A DNA stretch of 35,291 nt. It comes from Emmonsiellopsis sp. PD_33 (taxonomy: Eukaryota > Ascomycota > Eurotiomycetes > Onygenales > Ajellomycetaceae). The stretch covers positions 1 through 35,291 of the forward strand of contig JANTQF010000359.1 of NCBI GenBank assembly GCA_032988165.1, read 5' to 3'. Each line of letters starts with the position of its first letter. The stretch's first letter is position 1. The position numbers were made by a program, and so were the translations under genes. Of the stretch, positions 11,525-23,011 are shown piece after piece. The notes under the pieces were generated by a model that saw only the letters and a program-made list of their open reading frames with translations, was not told where the DNA came from and searched no databases.

Positions 11525-13306
11525 TCAAAACATGTACTTCTCCACAACCCTTGCCCCCACCGTCCCAGATGGTAGCGGAACAGGGACAACAGTTTTCGTC
11601 TCCACGCCGCCTGCAGTCGAAGCCACAACAGTGCTACTGGGGGTCTGTTTCGGGGGAGTAATACCCTCAACTGGAAAACACTTATCCAAGAATGTGGCTA
11701 GGGGAATATTGACAAGTTTCCTGTTGAAGATGGATTGGGAATTGTCGTTCAAGGAGCCCTTAACGGCGAGGACAACGTCAAAGTTTGCGGCAGAAGTGAC
11801 TTTGATGCCGGACGTAATGGGGTCAGTAGCGGAACAGAAGCCGTTTTCATCTGGACGGTAGCATAATTAGACAGGTCCTGGGTTAAGTTATGGACGATTT
11901 GGCGGGTCATTGAAAAGAATGAGAAAATAAAATAAAAAGGGGTAAACCCACCAAACCCAGCCGTAACATTAAGGTTAACTATTGGCACTCCAAACGTAAC
12001 CCCCGCCTCAATCCCTGTATTGTCCAGAATCTCCACCCCCAATGTTAGTGCCAACTGCGGTCCCGCCGCAACATTTGCAGTAATAGACGCCTTATCGACA
12101 TCAAAAATCGGCTCAACACTCGCCGTCTCAAATCCCTCAGTGCCGCTGTTATCGGGATTTACCAGGTCAATGGACATCTTGGAGCCATTGGGGAGAGTCG
12201 ATTTTGCACCAAAGGTAAAAGTTGTGGTGCCGATAACGCCTGCATTTCCCTGAATATTGAATGCGGCTTTGGCCCCCAGCGTGAATATATTGGGAATCAC
12301 GATTCCGGCACCGGGAATGGCGGCTTCAATTATGGTCTGATCCCAGTTTAAGATGTCAATGTTGGGGTTCGTTTGAGCAATTGTCGCCTCTAGCTGGACT
12401 GTTGCTTGAAAGTCCTGCGGGGAGACCTCCAGAAGCAGGGAGGATGGTTTGAAGTTTTCGACCTGTTTGAATTCTCAGCATAAAATATTGATTGGAGATG
12501 GATCACCAGAGGGAGTCAAGGACGCTCTCTTACCTTTACAGTTCCAGTGGTTTCAAAATTGGCGTTCGCAAAGCAATCGGTGCAGGCTAGCGTCAGACGA
12601 GGAGGGCGTCTAGCAAAAGGAAAGGTCAAACACGCCCTCCTTATCGATGAGTTAAAATAGGGACGATGGAAACGTACTTGGTAAAATCTTCGAAAAGTTC
12701 CTTTCTCGCTCCCTGCTCCCCAACGGAAAATGGAATAGTGACAGATTCGGACAGATCACCGTCTCCAATACCCTTTATCTTATCAATCACATTATCAAAC
12801 CCATCCTTAGCCATCTCAACCTGCTCATCAAGCCAGTCAATCAAGCCGCGGGCCCGTATGGATCTTAGTTTTGAGGAAGGAACAGTTACTTTGCCAAATT
12901 CCATGTCAAAGGAGCTGGCAACTTCGTTCCAGGGGACGGGAGAGGCATTGAGAAAAACGATATTATTTGTCTCGTCGTTGTCGACGTCCGTGATTCTAGT
13001 AACATTTTGTTAGTCAAACGGGGCATCAAAAGTACACTCGAATTAGAAGAGAACACACTTGTAACTCTGTCGCTCCCCTTCGGGTCCACATCCATCATGG
13101 TTCGTAACCACAAGGAATTGGTTCTCAGTATCTTCGTTGATATACGACCAAGACTCCAGAGCATAATTGAAAGCCTTAGCAGAGCTAAACGTAAGAGACA
13201 ACTGTCTATCATTCCTATTACAGTCCACCGCAGATGTCAACCCTTTATACCTGTTCATAGAGAGGAAAACCATAAACATGGGACAGAGCATCATACAACG
13301 CGTCAA
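11525..13306 (-). CDS. DUF7029/DUF7223-like protein, apparently 5'-truncated
   Basis: Function unknown; resembles large secreted fungal proteins with an N-terminal DUF7029-like and C-terminal DUF7223-like region (family assignment from memory). Exons on the minus strand: 13306-13059, 12995-12678, 12609-12534, 12462-11952, 11850-11525, with introns of 63, 68, 71 and 101 nt, giving 492 aa if the ATG at 13306 is used. The N-terminal region reads DRQLSLTFSSAKAF, then WSYINEDTENQFLVVTNHDGC; the third exon has a Cys pair (ACTDC); the fourth is a beta-rich stretch (AAGPQLALTLGVEIL). The tail is Pro/Thr/Val-rich. Relatives normally have a longer leader with a signal peptide before the first domain; here only ~20 residues precede it, and the ATG lies inside the 3' end of the upstream gene (62-nt overlap, other frame). 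The start is therefore doubtful; the remaining exons are well supported. Confidence 0.7.
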
Positions 13307-14206
13307 AAAAAGTCTTCACGTGGGCAAACTGGTTCCTCCGATCTGGGGAGTTACAAAACATTCTGATCGAAAATCTGCACTGTGATCCCGATGCGACCGT
13401 TCCTCCTCCAGTAAAAACAGCTCTTCGCACATCGGGCACCCCATTTCGTATACTGCTCCACTCGATAACTTTACGGGCGGGGTCCCACAGTAACCTTCCA
13501 TTAAAGTGACAATTACCGTTCACAATGGATCTATCATCCTGGTCAATACAATATACGGTACAATATCATACTCTTCAGAAGCTTACCTAAAAAGGAGTAT
13601 GTATGTATCAGGATTATCAACGATACGCATGAGGGAGGGTTCAATGGCTGATTGCGCTGACACGAGAGCCTGGAACTGTCGGAATGGTTTTGAAGTATCT
13701 GTCTGCTCCCTGTTAGAAGTCTTGATAGATAGTGTAAATGATAAAGAACATACTCTTGACTCTAACAGCCCTTGGTAAAAGCGCCATTGCCCATGTGCAT
13801 TCTTGATTATATCATTGTTGTTTGTCGTGAGAAGCGACCTTGCTGACGAGTCAACTATTAGACGGCCAACGGTGTTCGTGGAGTAAGAGGCACGATGGGT
13901 GCCATTGTCAGCAAAGACGAAGAGATAGTGTGGGTGTGTTTCACAAATTTGTTCAGAAACCTTAACACAGAACGCCGAACAGGTCCCAGTGCCTTGATCC
14001 CAGAGTGGGCGTAGAGAGTCGTATGTTGCGTTGCGGAATTTTGACAGCAGCACAGGCCTCTCCAGTCTTCTACCTTGAATGAACTCTTCTATTGATATCT
14101 CACAAGCGACCAAAGCATATTCGAGCAGCATAAAGTTTGTGAAGCAACTATAATTCCACACCCTCGTGTAAATACGTTCGGGCGTCGGGGCGATGGTGCT
14201 CGACAT
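13245..14206 (-). CDS. Unrecognised 301-aa protein with possible Cys-His-Asp triad
   Basis: Two exons, 14206-13587 and 13530-13245, joined across a 56-nt intron (donor GTAAGC; acceptor GATAG; the nearer CCAG would give an immediate stop). The N-terminal half contains GTGTCSAF (Cys76), NGTHRA (His104) and LIVDSSAR (Asp119). This order and spacing recall the Cys-His-Asp core of transglutaminase-like or papain-fold proteins, but that is inference and no family could be named. There is no signal peptide or membrane segment, so a cytosolic protein is likely. The second exon (HFNGRLLWDP to FPLYEQV) has a well-formed beta-rich look and ends inside the next gene. A 48-codon copy of its first exon lies at 14946-15092, showing local duplication. 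Its ATG follows a pyrimidine-rich CTACAG, so a 5' UTR intron is possible. Confidence 0.65.
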
Positions 14207-14238
14207 TGCTGTAGATGAAGAGAACAGGGGAAGGCGTG

Positions 14239-14655
14239 CTAATAATTAAGATCCTCGGTCGTGTCAAAAGGTTCCGGCTCGTAATCTATTTACCTCAGTT
14301 TAGCAGGACAGAAATAATGGATAAATGGATTGATGGATAGACAGTATTGTTTCGGAAGGAACATACTATAATCTCGCACTCCTAGGTCGTTTGCGAGAGC
14401 GTGGAGCTTCTCAATGGGCATGGCATCAAGCTCTGCGAAGGTGTATGGTTTCTGAGGCGCGGATGCTGATAAAGTAGAACCTGTACTGGTGTTGCTGGCG
14501 GCGGAAGAGAGGGAAGACGGCGACGGTGAGACTGATGATGAAGAGGTTGGGCTGGTGGTGGGCACGTCCTTTCCCTTCACATTTGACGATGGCACGGCAG
14601 ATTGTGGCATCTTGGGAGGTTCGATGGGCGATTTCGGAGCTTTGGAGGCAGGCAT
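14239..14655 (-). CDS. Small Ser/Thr-rich protein (111 aa), hypothetical
   Basis: Two exons, 14655-14367 and 14285-14239, with an 81-nt intron whose donor is GTATGT and acceptor AAATAG; phase 1 is kept. The first ~70 residues are Pro/Ser/Thr-rich and disordered. The ordered C-terminus reads FAELDAMPIEKLHALAND, then an acidic end (EPEPFDTTEDLNY). The helical FAELDAMPIEKL stretch looks like a small SAP/LEM-type or linker helix, but I cannot name it. I chose ATG 14655; an open frame continues upstream only to a non-ATG codon. Its stop lies 32 bases before the start of the 301-aa gene on the same strand, an unusually small gap for fungal genes. It could be an upstream exon of that gene rather than a separate one. 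Confidence 0.5.
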
Positions 14656-14864
14656 TTCTGAAGTCAGGGCGCGCAAAAGCCTAGAGAGATAAGTCGACGA
14701 GGTTTTGGTATAAAAAACGGGGGAGGTGGTCAGGGGCAAGCGGTCGTGAGAGGAATCTGAGCTGTCGGATGGAGTTGAAAAGGCGACCTCATGCCGCGTT
14801 TTGGAGTGTTGCGAAGTTGGTTAGTAAGCAAATTTTGTTGGGCATGGTGGCCCGTGTGGCTCCG

Positions 14865-14890
14865 ATTGGTTCCATTCACGTGATGAGTCA
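14865..14890 (-). promoter_or_regulatory. Candidate promoter elements: CCAAT, CACGTG and TGAGTCA
   Basis: About 210-235 bases upstream of the ATG at 14655 lie an inverted CCAAT (14865-14869), a palindromic TCACGTGA (14876-14883) and, immediately after it, TGAGTCA (14884-14890). CCAAT is the HAP/CBC site, CACGTG a bHLH site and TGAGTCA the consensus of Gcn4/CpcA-type bZIP factors. The cluster is seen; binding is inference. Confidence 0.4.
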
Positions 14891-14945
14891 CAGCAGCACC
14901 TATTCTAAGGATTGATCCTTTCTGGCCTACTGGCTAGTTTGTTTC

Positions 14946-15092
14946 TCACAGATCTCCTTTCTTGACGATGTCTTCAGTTGATACTTCGCCAGCGACTAAA
15001 ACGTATTCTAGTAGCTGAAGGTTAGTAAAGCAACTGGAATTCCAGACGCTTGCGTAGATATGTTCCGGCGTCGGGGTGGTGGCACTGGACAT
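14946..15092 (-). pseudogene. Truncated duplicate of the first exon of the 301-aa gene
   Basis: An ATG at 15092 opens a 48-codon frame that parallels the start of the gene at 14206: MSSATTPTPEHIYASVWN against MSSTIAPTPERIYTRVWN, then SCFTNLQLLEYVLVAGE against SCFTNFMLLEYALVACE. The match fades after about residue 45 and TGA follows at 14946-14948, before the Cys/His/Asp region. No later exon of the gene can be found nearby. It is a partial tandem duplicate or the remains of a larger one. Confidence 0.75.
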
Positions 15093-15787
15093 TGTTGTAA
15101 AAGGATTGATGTCATTTGCGCAGCGTAGCGAAGCACTGAATATAGATCATTCAGGGTGAATTGGCAGAGAAAGGGTGACTGCAAAATGAATTCAACTGAC
15201 TCTTCCCAAAACTACCTCATGTGACTTCCAGAGTGAAAAGAAGGAATCATATCTATGGATCGATTAGTGGTGCAATACATTTGCACATTAGGAGGTTCGT
15301 GTGCACGTATTTTATATGTGTAGAATGATTAAGAAAAGAAAGAAAATCGGGGCACAGAGGAGGGATTTATTAGATACATCACTAGGATATGAGAGGAAAA
15401 TAAAAAAAGTCATAATTTGGAAATACAGAAGAAAGGGAAAGGGTAGAATGGTGAAGGTTACAGAGAAGTGGATGAAAATGGGGGTTTAAGAAAACACGCA
15501 AGAATAACCGCAAGACAGCCAAGCAAAAAACAAATAAACGACAAATCAACCATAAAAGTATCTCCACCCCGCCATCCGCCAATATGTGATAACTAGGATG
15601 GGAAAAGAATACATGGAGATAGATAGAGAATTAGGCTACAAGGAACGATATCCCATTTAATCAGAAGTAGTCGCCAGCCCGCTCGTCCACGTATTTGCAA
15701 ATTCAACCCCCCTATCAATCTTTTTCTTTTCCGCTTTCCGCTTTCCGGTGTCATTGAGAAGGAGAAGTTATTAAAGGGGTGGTGGGG
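15093..15787. other. Intergenic; 3' flank of clathrin heavy chain
   Basis: No supported gene. Purine-rich on the + strand around 15330-15490, with only short chance frames on both strands. The right part is the 3' UTR side of the clathrin gene, whose stop is at 15788-15790. Confidence 0.5.
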
Positions 15788-18700
15788 TTAGAATGGCCTA
15801 AATCCAGTAGGCTGAGGTGTGATGCCGTTGGTATGACCGAAGGGAATCGGGCTGGCAGTTGGTGGTGGTTGTGCAGGGCCTTGGGTGAGCATGAGTCGTG
15901 ATCCGCCAAGGACGGGTGTATTGTCCTCCTCTTTTTGTTGGGAGGCTTCGCGCGCCTTGCGTTCCTCGTTGTCTTTTTTCAGCAGCTCTACCGTGCGGAC
16001 TTGTTGACTCAGTAGGTTAATCATATATGGCATCGAGAAGTCGTTAAGGCCGTAGCGCCATGATATTTCCATAACCACGTCTGGGCGGATGAGGTCGTAG
16101 CAGGCGTAAAGCATGCCAACATAGCATTCTCGGCTACCGATGTCCACAAACTAGAAAAGGTTAATATGTGAATATTTATTATTATAAAACAAAAGGTACG
16201 ATTATCCAGGCATATCCAAAAGCGGAGAGGCGAAACTTACATATCTCAGTAACTCTTCCACAACATCCGTCTTACCAGAAATCGCAGCAGTCTCGATAGC
16301 GTCCTTGAAAAGCTTGTCTTGCTTCGACAAGGCAATTGACTTTTCCCACCGCTTGTTTTTGCGATAAATACTAGCAGCAATCTGCCGGAAGAAGATCAAC
16401 TCATGTTTCTCAAGTCTCTGTGCAAGGTCCACAGGATCGTAGTTGTCGTAATTCTCGACAGAGTCCCGCAGCGTCTTGTAGTCCTCTTCCTCGATCAACA
16501 AATCGTTAATGGCATTGTTGACCGTCTTCTTGTTCTGAGGCTGTACGTTGAGAAGGAAGGGCTTGATAAGAGGAATGTTATCCGACTTCTCAAACATGCG
16601 GACGACGCGGTTGACGTCGATGCGGGGGGTGAGAACTTGGAGCAAATCCGTCAGTAGCAGAGGTTGCTCCTGGAGGTAGAAGTTCAAAGCGCGGTAGTAA
16701 ATTTCAAGGTTGGCAACTTTGACAATGATGTCCTTGAATGAATGGTGCTCCCATGATTCCGCCGCACGCTCCATCATCGCCAATGCTGCGTTGTCCCACT
16801 CATCATAGTGGCAATATAGGAATACCAGCTCCGGCCACAAGTTTGCTTCTTCGCAAGCTCGGATCATCTTGGGAATGTTGATTCGAGTCCAAAAGATTTT
16901 AAGGTGCTCCATCACTCTGTCGGGGTGATACTTAGACAGAGCAATGCCGAGTTCTGTGAACATACCCATATGTGCTCTCTCCAAACCAAGGCCAGCTTCC
17001 AAAACAGAAATCAGCTCATCAAAATAGCCATTGCGCTCATACTGGTGAACCAAATCCTGAAGTTCCTCAGCATGAACAATAAGGTTGAGGCCGCAAATCT
17101 GCGCAAGACGAAATTCCTTCTTGGCAACGCAAGCCTCGTTGACCTGCTTCCAGACCTTGACGTTGTTTCCTTTTCTAGCACACTCGACAGCTGCCTGGTA
17201 TTCCTCTAGGTGGACAAGAGTGGTGGCAAGTTTAGCCCAGTTCGAGATGCTAGTAAAGAAGATTTTGGCGGCTTCGTGGAATCCTTCCTCATAAGCCCGA
17301 TCACCAGAGGCCTCCACATCTGCAACGTTGGTGCCTCGCAAGAAATCCTCCAACTCACTCAGCTGGTTAAGTCTAGCGTAGCTGAAGGCCAAAGCCGTAT
17401 CAACGGCTGGCTCCCTCAGAGTTTTTCTAGCCATCTTAAGGAATTCAACGAGATCTTCGTCCTTGCCAGCATGGCTAGCAGTTTCAATGACCTCGTTATA
17501 ATTGGACGGATCGCCTGCACGGATATATGACGCGATAGAATCGGAAACTCTAAGACCGTCAAGCTGGGCCTTTGCCACTTTGCTCCAAACCTCAGGGAGT
17601 TCAACGCGCTCAGCATATTCCTGTGCACGGTCAATGCTGACAATTGAATCCACAAGAACATTAACAGCAGCCAGATGGTTGTCAACCTTCTTGTAGATTT
17701 CGAAAGCCTCCTCGTAAAGACCAACGGAAACGCACATGGTAGCAATTTCATCCGCATTGAACTCGGTGAGCTGGTGGATGTAGTCCATCAACCGACCCTT
17801 GTCTGCCTTGGCTGCCGTAAGCATCAACAGGTTTTGCAGGCTACCATTGTCGCTGAAGGGCGATGGTTCCAGAATGATCTTCTCCAGAAGTTCGATAAGT
17901 TCGCCTGGCAAGTCGGCATCAAGGAAAGCCTTGACCGCGATGGAGACCTTGTCAGGTTCGGAGCACTCCGGCACAGCGGTAGCAATAACCTGATCGACGA
18001 GAGACCGGCGATGGATATTATTGCCATTAAGAACAAAACTCCAGATTTCCGGATCAGCGCGTTCCAAAAGATATCGAGCTTGCGGACGGTACATGGAATT
18101 TTCGTTGGTGATACTGATAAGCTCAAGATCATTCTGTCCCTTGCGGTAGGCAACATAGGCGAGATTGGGATCGCGTTTTTCGCAGTACTTTCCAACAGTG
18201 AGGGTATCATAGAGGTCGTTTTCCGTCAAGAACTTTTCCGGGTTGTTATTGCTATCGATGTAAATCTTAGCAAGAGCATTGTAGACCGCCTGTTGTTGAT
18301 TGCCGCTGGCAAGAGTGTTTTCAAGGAATGGGAGGAGGATCTTTAGGCGATTTCTGGTCTCCACCTCTGAGACAAGGTCGTCAATAGGTATTGAGGCGGC
18401 GTCAACAGTAGACAGAAGGTTTTTAATAATGGTCTCGTCGCAGTCGACGTCGAGCAGACCACCAACCACAGCCGGAGTTCTAGAAGGGTTGACCCGCTGC
18501 ACATAAACTTCGATGGACTTGTACTGTTGGTTTTGGTAGAGATACAGGACAAGGTCGTGGATGAAGTTGAAACGGTCGCAGACGATGATCAATGGTAGCT
18601 GTTCGGTAAGGCTAGCTTCCTTAAGGAAATTTTTAACCTTCTCGGGATTATAGTGGTTGCTTTCCCGGCAGATGCGCTCGACTTCTGTCATCTGGTTCAT

Positions 18701-21345
18701 CTTAGTCGCAGCCTCGATGTACTTAAAATGGACATCAGGATCTTCGCTAAGGTTCACAATGCTCCCGAGATAGTAGTAAAGGCCTTCCGCCGTCCGGTAT
18801 TTTTCCAAAAGATTGATTAGATTGGTTGCCCCGAGTAGATCAGAGAATTTGGTGGCAATTTGAACAACAGCTGATAGATTTTGACGGATGTTGACCTTCA
18901 GCATTTCATCCATGCATTCCAAAGTCTGATCGACAGATAGACGACCAAAGTAATTCATCAACCATTCGGGATTAAGCCTGTCCGTGCGCACAATATTTCT
19001 CTTAATGACAGCAGCATCGTCCGTGTTCTCCAAAGCACGTTGATACAGTTGAGCATTCTCGCAGAGCTGGGATATTCTGGCTTTGTCATACTGTGTAAAC
19101 ATATCGTTACCAAGAATAGCATCCGCGACCTGCGGAGCATTGACAAGGTTCATCTCAAGCAGCCTTGTCTGGAGATTTGCATGCTCCGGTTTATCGTCTT
19201 TCAGCGCATCAAGTAGAAAAGCCGTCGCTTGCTGAACCAGGTTTTGAGAGATGAAAATGTCGACAACACGATCGAGATCAATAAGCGGGCCTTTGGGATC
19301 GTTAACCAGTTGTGTAGCAAATTCCGCACCACCATCCGGATTGTTGCGCACAATGTGCATTAGGATCTGGGCGTAGTCTGGTTCGTATCCATACTTCCGA
19401 GAGTACGGCAAAATTTTGTCGAATTGGCCCGTTTGGGCCAACCCAGCGACAACCTTGTGATGAGCCTGAGCCTTCAAGTAGATGGAGAGAGCAAGATCCA
19501 CACTTCTTGTGCGAATGAGATCGCCAAGGTCCTCCGAACACTCCAGTTTGCCTTGCTTCAGAGCTTCCTCAAGTTGGCCCAGTCCGGACTTCAAGACCTC
19601 ACGTTTAGCGAATTCTATGCTCTCATCCCGATTTAAACCCGGTCCACTGAGAAGGGTTCCAAAATAGTAGCCGATTACATCATTATGGGGAGAAGACTTC
19701 CCCATAAGAAATTTCATGGTTTCCACGGTTCGGAGGACCCCGCGAGGCGAGCTGGCAGCAATCTTTGCGGCGTTTTCAAATTGGTTCATGTTGACTAGAG
19801 TATCGAATTGCGTCTTCGCAAGGTCATCAGCACCTGGAAGGCCTGCCCTTGTCGCAAGTTTCATCACGAGGGTAGGGTCGGCTCCCTTCGACGTAAGATA
19901 TGGGATGAACTTTTGTTCATTGATGCAAACGTTAAGTACCTGACCACTGCGATTCACAGCCATGAACCCAGTTGACTCGGAGTCCGGCGTTGTCGCGAAG
20001 ATACTGCTCCCTTCAAGTTTAGTCCTTCCTAAGACATTGGCCGTTTCCAAGTCGCGAATGTAGACGTAACCCACTCTCGTTACGACGTAAAGGATCCCGT
20101 ATTTCTTTGATAATTGCACCCCAATGGGGAAATCTCTCCTCTCAACTTCGTCAATGGCCGGAATTGTCGCGATATTGTTTCCGAGAGCATCCGGTCTTGA
20201 CCCTTGAGGCCAAAATTCGCGAACGCTCACAATCGTCGCGTTTGGTTCTCGATTGGCAATTGCCACGAAACGAGATTGTATAAAACATGCAGCATGACCT
20301 TTCACGCAATACGAAGCCTGAGCGGCCGTGGAGTATAGCTGCATTGATCCAACAATCCGGTTTGCCGTCCTATCTTGGGCGAGACCTACAAGGATCATAG
20401 AATCACCGCTATCGTTGACAAGATAGTTAATGAATTGTTCGACCTACAAATAATATGTTGTATTAGTAGCCTAATCCTCACCCACAGGTATCGCCTTCTG
20501 AGGGAAGAAACCCACTTGTAACTTCTCATCGATATTAAATATCCGTACAGGCTCCTGCCCTTGGGCGAGTCTCCAGTGGAAAACCGCGTGTCCAGTCACT
20601 AGGGCTAGAGTGTTTTCGTCAACCCATTTCGAAAGGCGAACATCATCCATCGTTTGTGTGGCGAGCGTCTTGCCGTTGGCCGGGTTGACGATTTTTATCT
20701 CTGTGCGCTTGCCTAGTACAAGACCCTGGTCATTTTGGTGGGACTTGTGTTTTAAGAGAGCGACCACCGGTTTGGTCCAGTGCACAATTGCCCTGTCGAA
20801 GTCATGGTCTCTCGTTTGGATGGTACTTTTGTCTTCAAGGTTTACGATGGTAAGAAGTGGGTTGCCCTGGTTTCCTCGTAGTTTTTGGGTCTCGGGACCC
20901 TCTCCCACGGAAACGAACTTGGGGGATTCTAGGGTCTATCGGAGTCATTAGAGATTTGATTGTTGAGTAAGAATCCGAGCTGCAGCTTTCATGCTCCAGT
21001 GTTACCAAATGAAGCAGGAGACAGAACTTACACAAAAACTGGTCGTGAAGTTTGTGTCCTAGATGGAGAATAGTATTAGCATATTAATCCTCCTTAATGG
21101 GACATTGTCATGAGCCAGGCCTGATGACACAATGTAGTTCCAATGAGGCCGAAGATGGGTAGATATATTCTTGCGCAGACAGCGAGAGAGAAAAGCGAAC
21201 GTACTCGATTACCCGGAACATTGGTCAACTAAACGCATCAAAGTCAGCATTGAACCTCCAAATTGCCAATACTTCAGATTTGGATAAGAAGGCAAAACTT
21301 TACGTTTATGACCTCCCAGTTATGGAGAGGAGCTTCGGAAGCCAT
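15788..21345 (-). CDS. CHC1: Clathrin heavy chain
   Basis: Forms the triskelion of clathrin coats on endocytic and trans-Golgi/endosomal vesicles. Six exons: 21345-21304, 21228-21205, 21058-21032, 20935-20516, 20443-16241, 16150-15788; total 1692 aa, about the usual length. The tiny exons 2 (24 nt, LTNVPGNR) and 3 (27 nt, DTNFTTSFC) keep phase 0 and restore the family's N-terminal spacing: 31 residues lie before TLES, against 30 before the matching TMES in the human protein. Next come the N-terminal beta-propeller (about 1-340, rather divergent but with VGSMQLYS and KGHAACF), the linker and the long alpha-helical repeats, all in one 4.2-kb exon. The last exon has the trimerisation segment (MLYACYDLIRPDVVMEISWR) and RLMLTQGP near the end, matching the QLMLT motif that binds Hsc70 in animal clathrin. 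The ATG at 21345 was chosen by this alignment. Confidence 0.96.
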
Positions 21346-23011
21346 GATGAGCCAACGCCTCGGGGCAACGGCCTAAACAAAACGCCTGTGCAGGTACCGT
21401 CACACGAGGTTAGGAAGAGCAAATTAACACCAGAGCTCTGAAGAGTTCAAAGAGAAGAGAAACTAGGAAATACAGAGGAAATCGAGTAGAAGCGGAGAAG
21501 GGAATGGACTGCGGAATGGGGAATAAAGGGGATGTTGTGGTTGCGGTGATGAGGTTCAGGAGGCTGCGGGAAGATGTTGTCGTGTCGCTTCCAGGGTTAA
21601 CGTTAATCCGGCATCACGTGCTCAGGGCGCTAAAAATGGCAACACCCTTGAAGATAGATGGATGACGATCTCATTACAACTTCAAAAGAGGATGGAGGAA
21701 TGACCAGCTTCTTGATGCCAGAGATATATGCCTCTATGTATGCAACAACTCTCACTATTCACTGAATTGAGCCATCCACCCCTCACATCGAAATAGACTA
21801 AAAAGCCAGCGTTTTTCTCCTTGGCTTTTTGCTCAAATCTCACTGCGGCTGAGGCAGAGTGAAGGAACCAACTCGCAAGTCACTCTCAGCTACCATTCAC
21901 TTATCTGTCGTGCGTCGCTTGGCCACGGTCAGCGGAAGAAACATACCAGTATGGCCATCCCAGTTACACGAAAACGTACGGATAATATAACCAACAACTC
22001 CCGCCCTGTCCCGTCCCACCCTACCTCCTTCACCCAACACCCCAATATAGCCGTTATCAACACCCCATTCCCCGAAGCGCAAACACGATATCTCCCTATC
22101 ATAACTATATAGATCCGGGTTCCTGCATCGGTATAGGACCCAGACCTACATAGCCATTACAATGCCGCCTGGGGCGCATGCTCTGAACGCAACTATATAC
22201 CGAGGAGCATATATATCCTAACCGACCTCCCCTTCCTGAAAGAACCCCCCCGTTCCTTAAATACCAGCCTTCGCCATATCCTAGAGAGGGAGAATTAACT
22301 CCCCCAATCACAAATCCAGATCTACCTTTGGTCCACAAATATCCCAAACCAGCCGCCCCCCCCCCCCAAAAAAAAAACACCCGCATACACGCAGATAGGT
22401 ATTGATGGATGCTGTGCGGTACACACATATATCATGAGACAAAGATATCTCTACCTCCCTACCCTGCGCGTTAACCTAGATATATATTCCACAAACAATA
22501 ATCATATCATTAGATACGTACACCACATACTAAAACTCTCCAGCAAAAATTAACTCCGCTCTACCTATGAAACAAACAGACAAACAAAAAAAACCACAAC
22601 CAACAAATGACAAAGTAATTAAATGTTGAAATTAGTCCGTCTAACCCACCGATTACTGGAATTATGCAGGTTTAATCTAACCATCGCCCGTAGCTACATA
22701 CCTACTAAATATATATATAACCGGCATTAAACGGGGAAAGGTAACTATTAGGTAGTTATAAAAGATACGAAATATGATATCCTATGCCCCTTTTCTTTTC
22801 TTTTCATTTCATTTATTACCATAACAATCATCATCTGTCCTAGCCTTGATCCCCTTTCCCCTTTCTCCCTTGCCCATGCCCTTGCCGAAACCTTCTATCT
22901 ACCCATCTCTGTCCATTTTGTCATAACATAAGAGAAGCGAAAAGAGATTTTTGTTAAGAAAAAAAAAGCTACCCCTATCACCATCACGATCCAAGCCTGC
23001 TTATCCGCCTA
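21346..23011. other. Intergenic: clathrin promoter and ADE17 3' region
   Basis: No supported gene in about 1.7 kb. The left part is upstream of clathrin and includes a CACGTG at about 21615-21620. The centre has long C-rich, A-rich and AT-rich runs with only chance frames. The right part, with a pyrimidine-rich stretch near 22790-22880, is the 3' flank of ADE17. Confidence 0.5.
22356..22377. repeat. Adjacent poly-C and poly-A runs
   Basis: Twelve C (22356-22367) followed directly by ten A (22368-22377). A simple-sequence tract in non-coding DNA; its length may vary between strains or be misread. Confidence 0.85.

Noticed and set aside
14656..14739. Longer N-terminus of the 111-aa protein
   Set aside because: The extension begins at TTG, not ATG; the first ATG is 14655.
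17675..18346. 223-codon + strand open frame
   Set aside because: Fully antisense to the large clathrin exon; antisense shadow of a strongly conserved coding strand.
21250..21441. 63-codon + strand open frame
   Set aside because: Antisense to the clathrin first exon and promoter; no domain.
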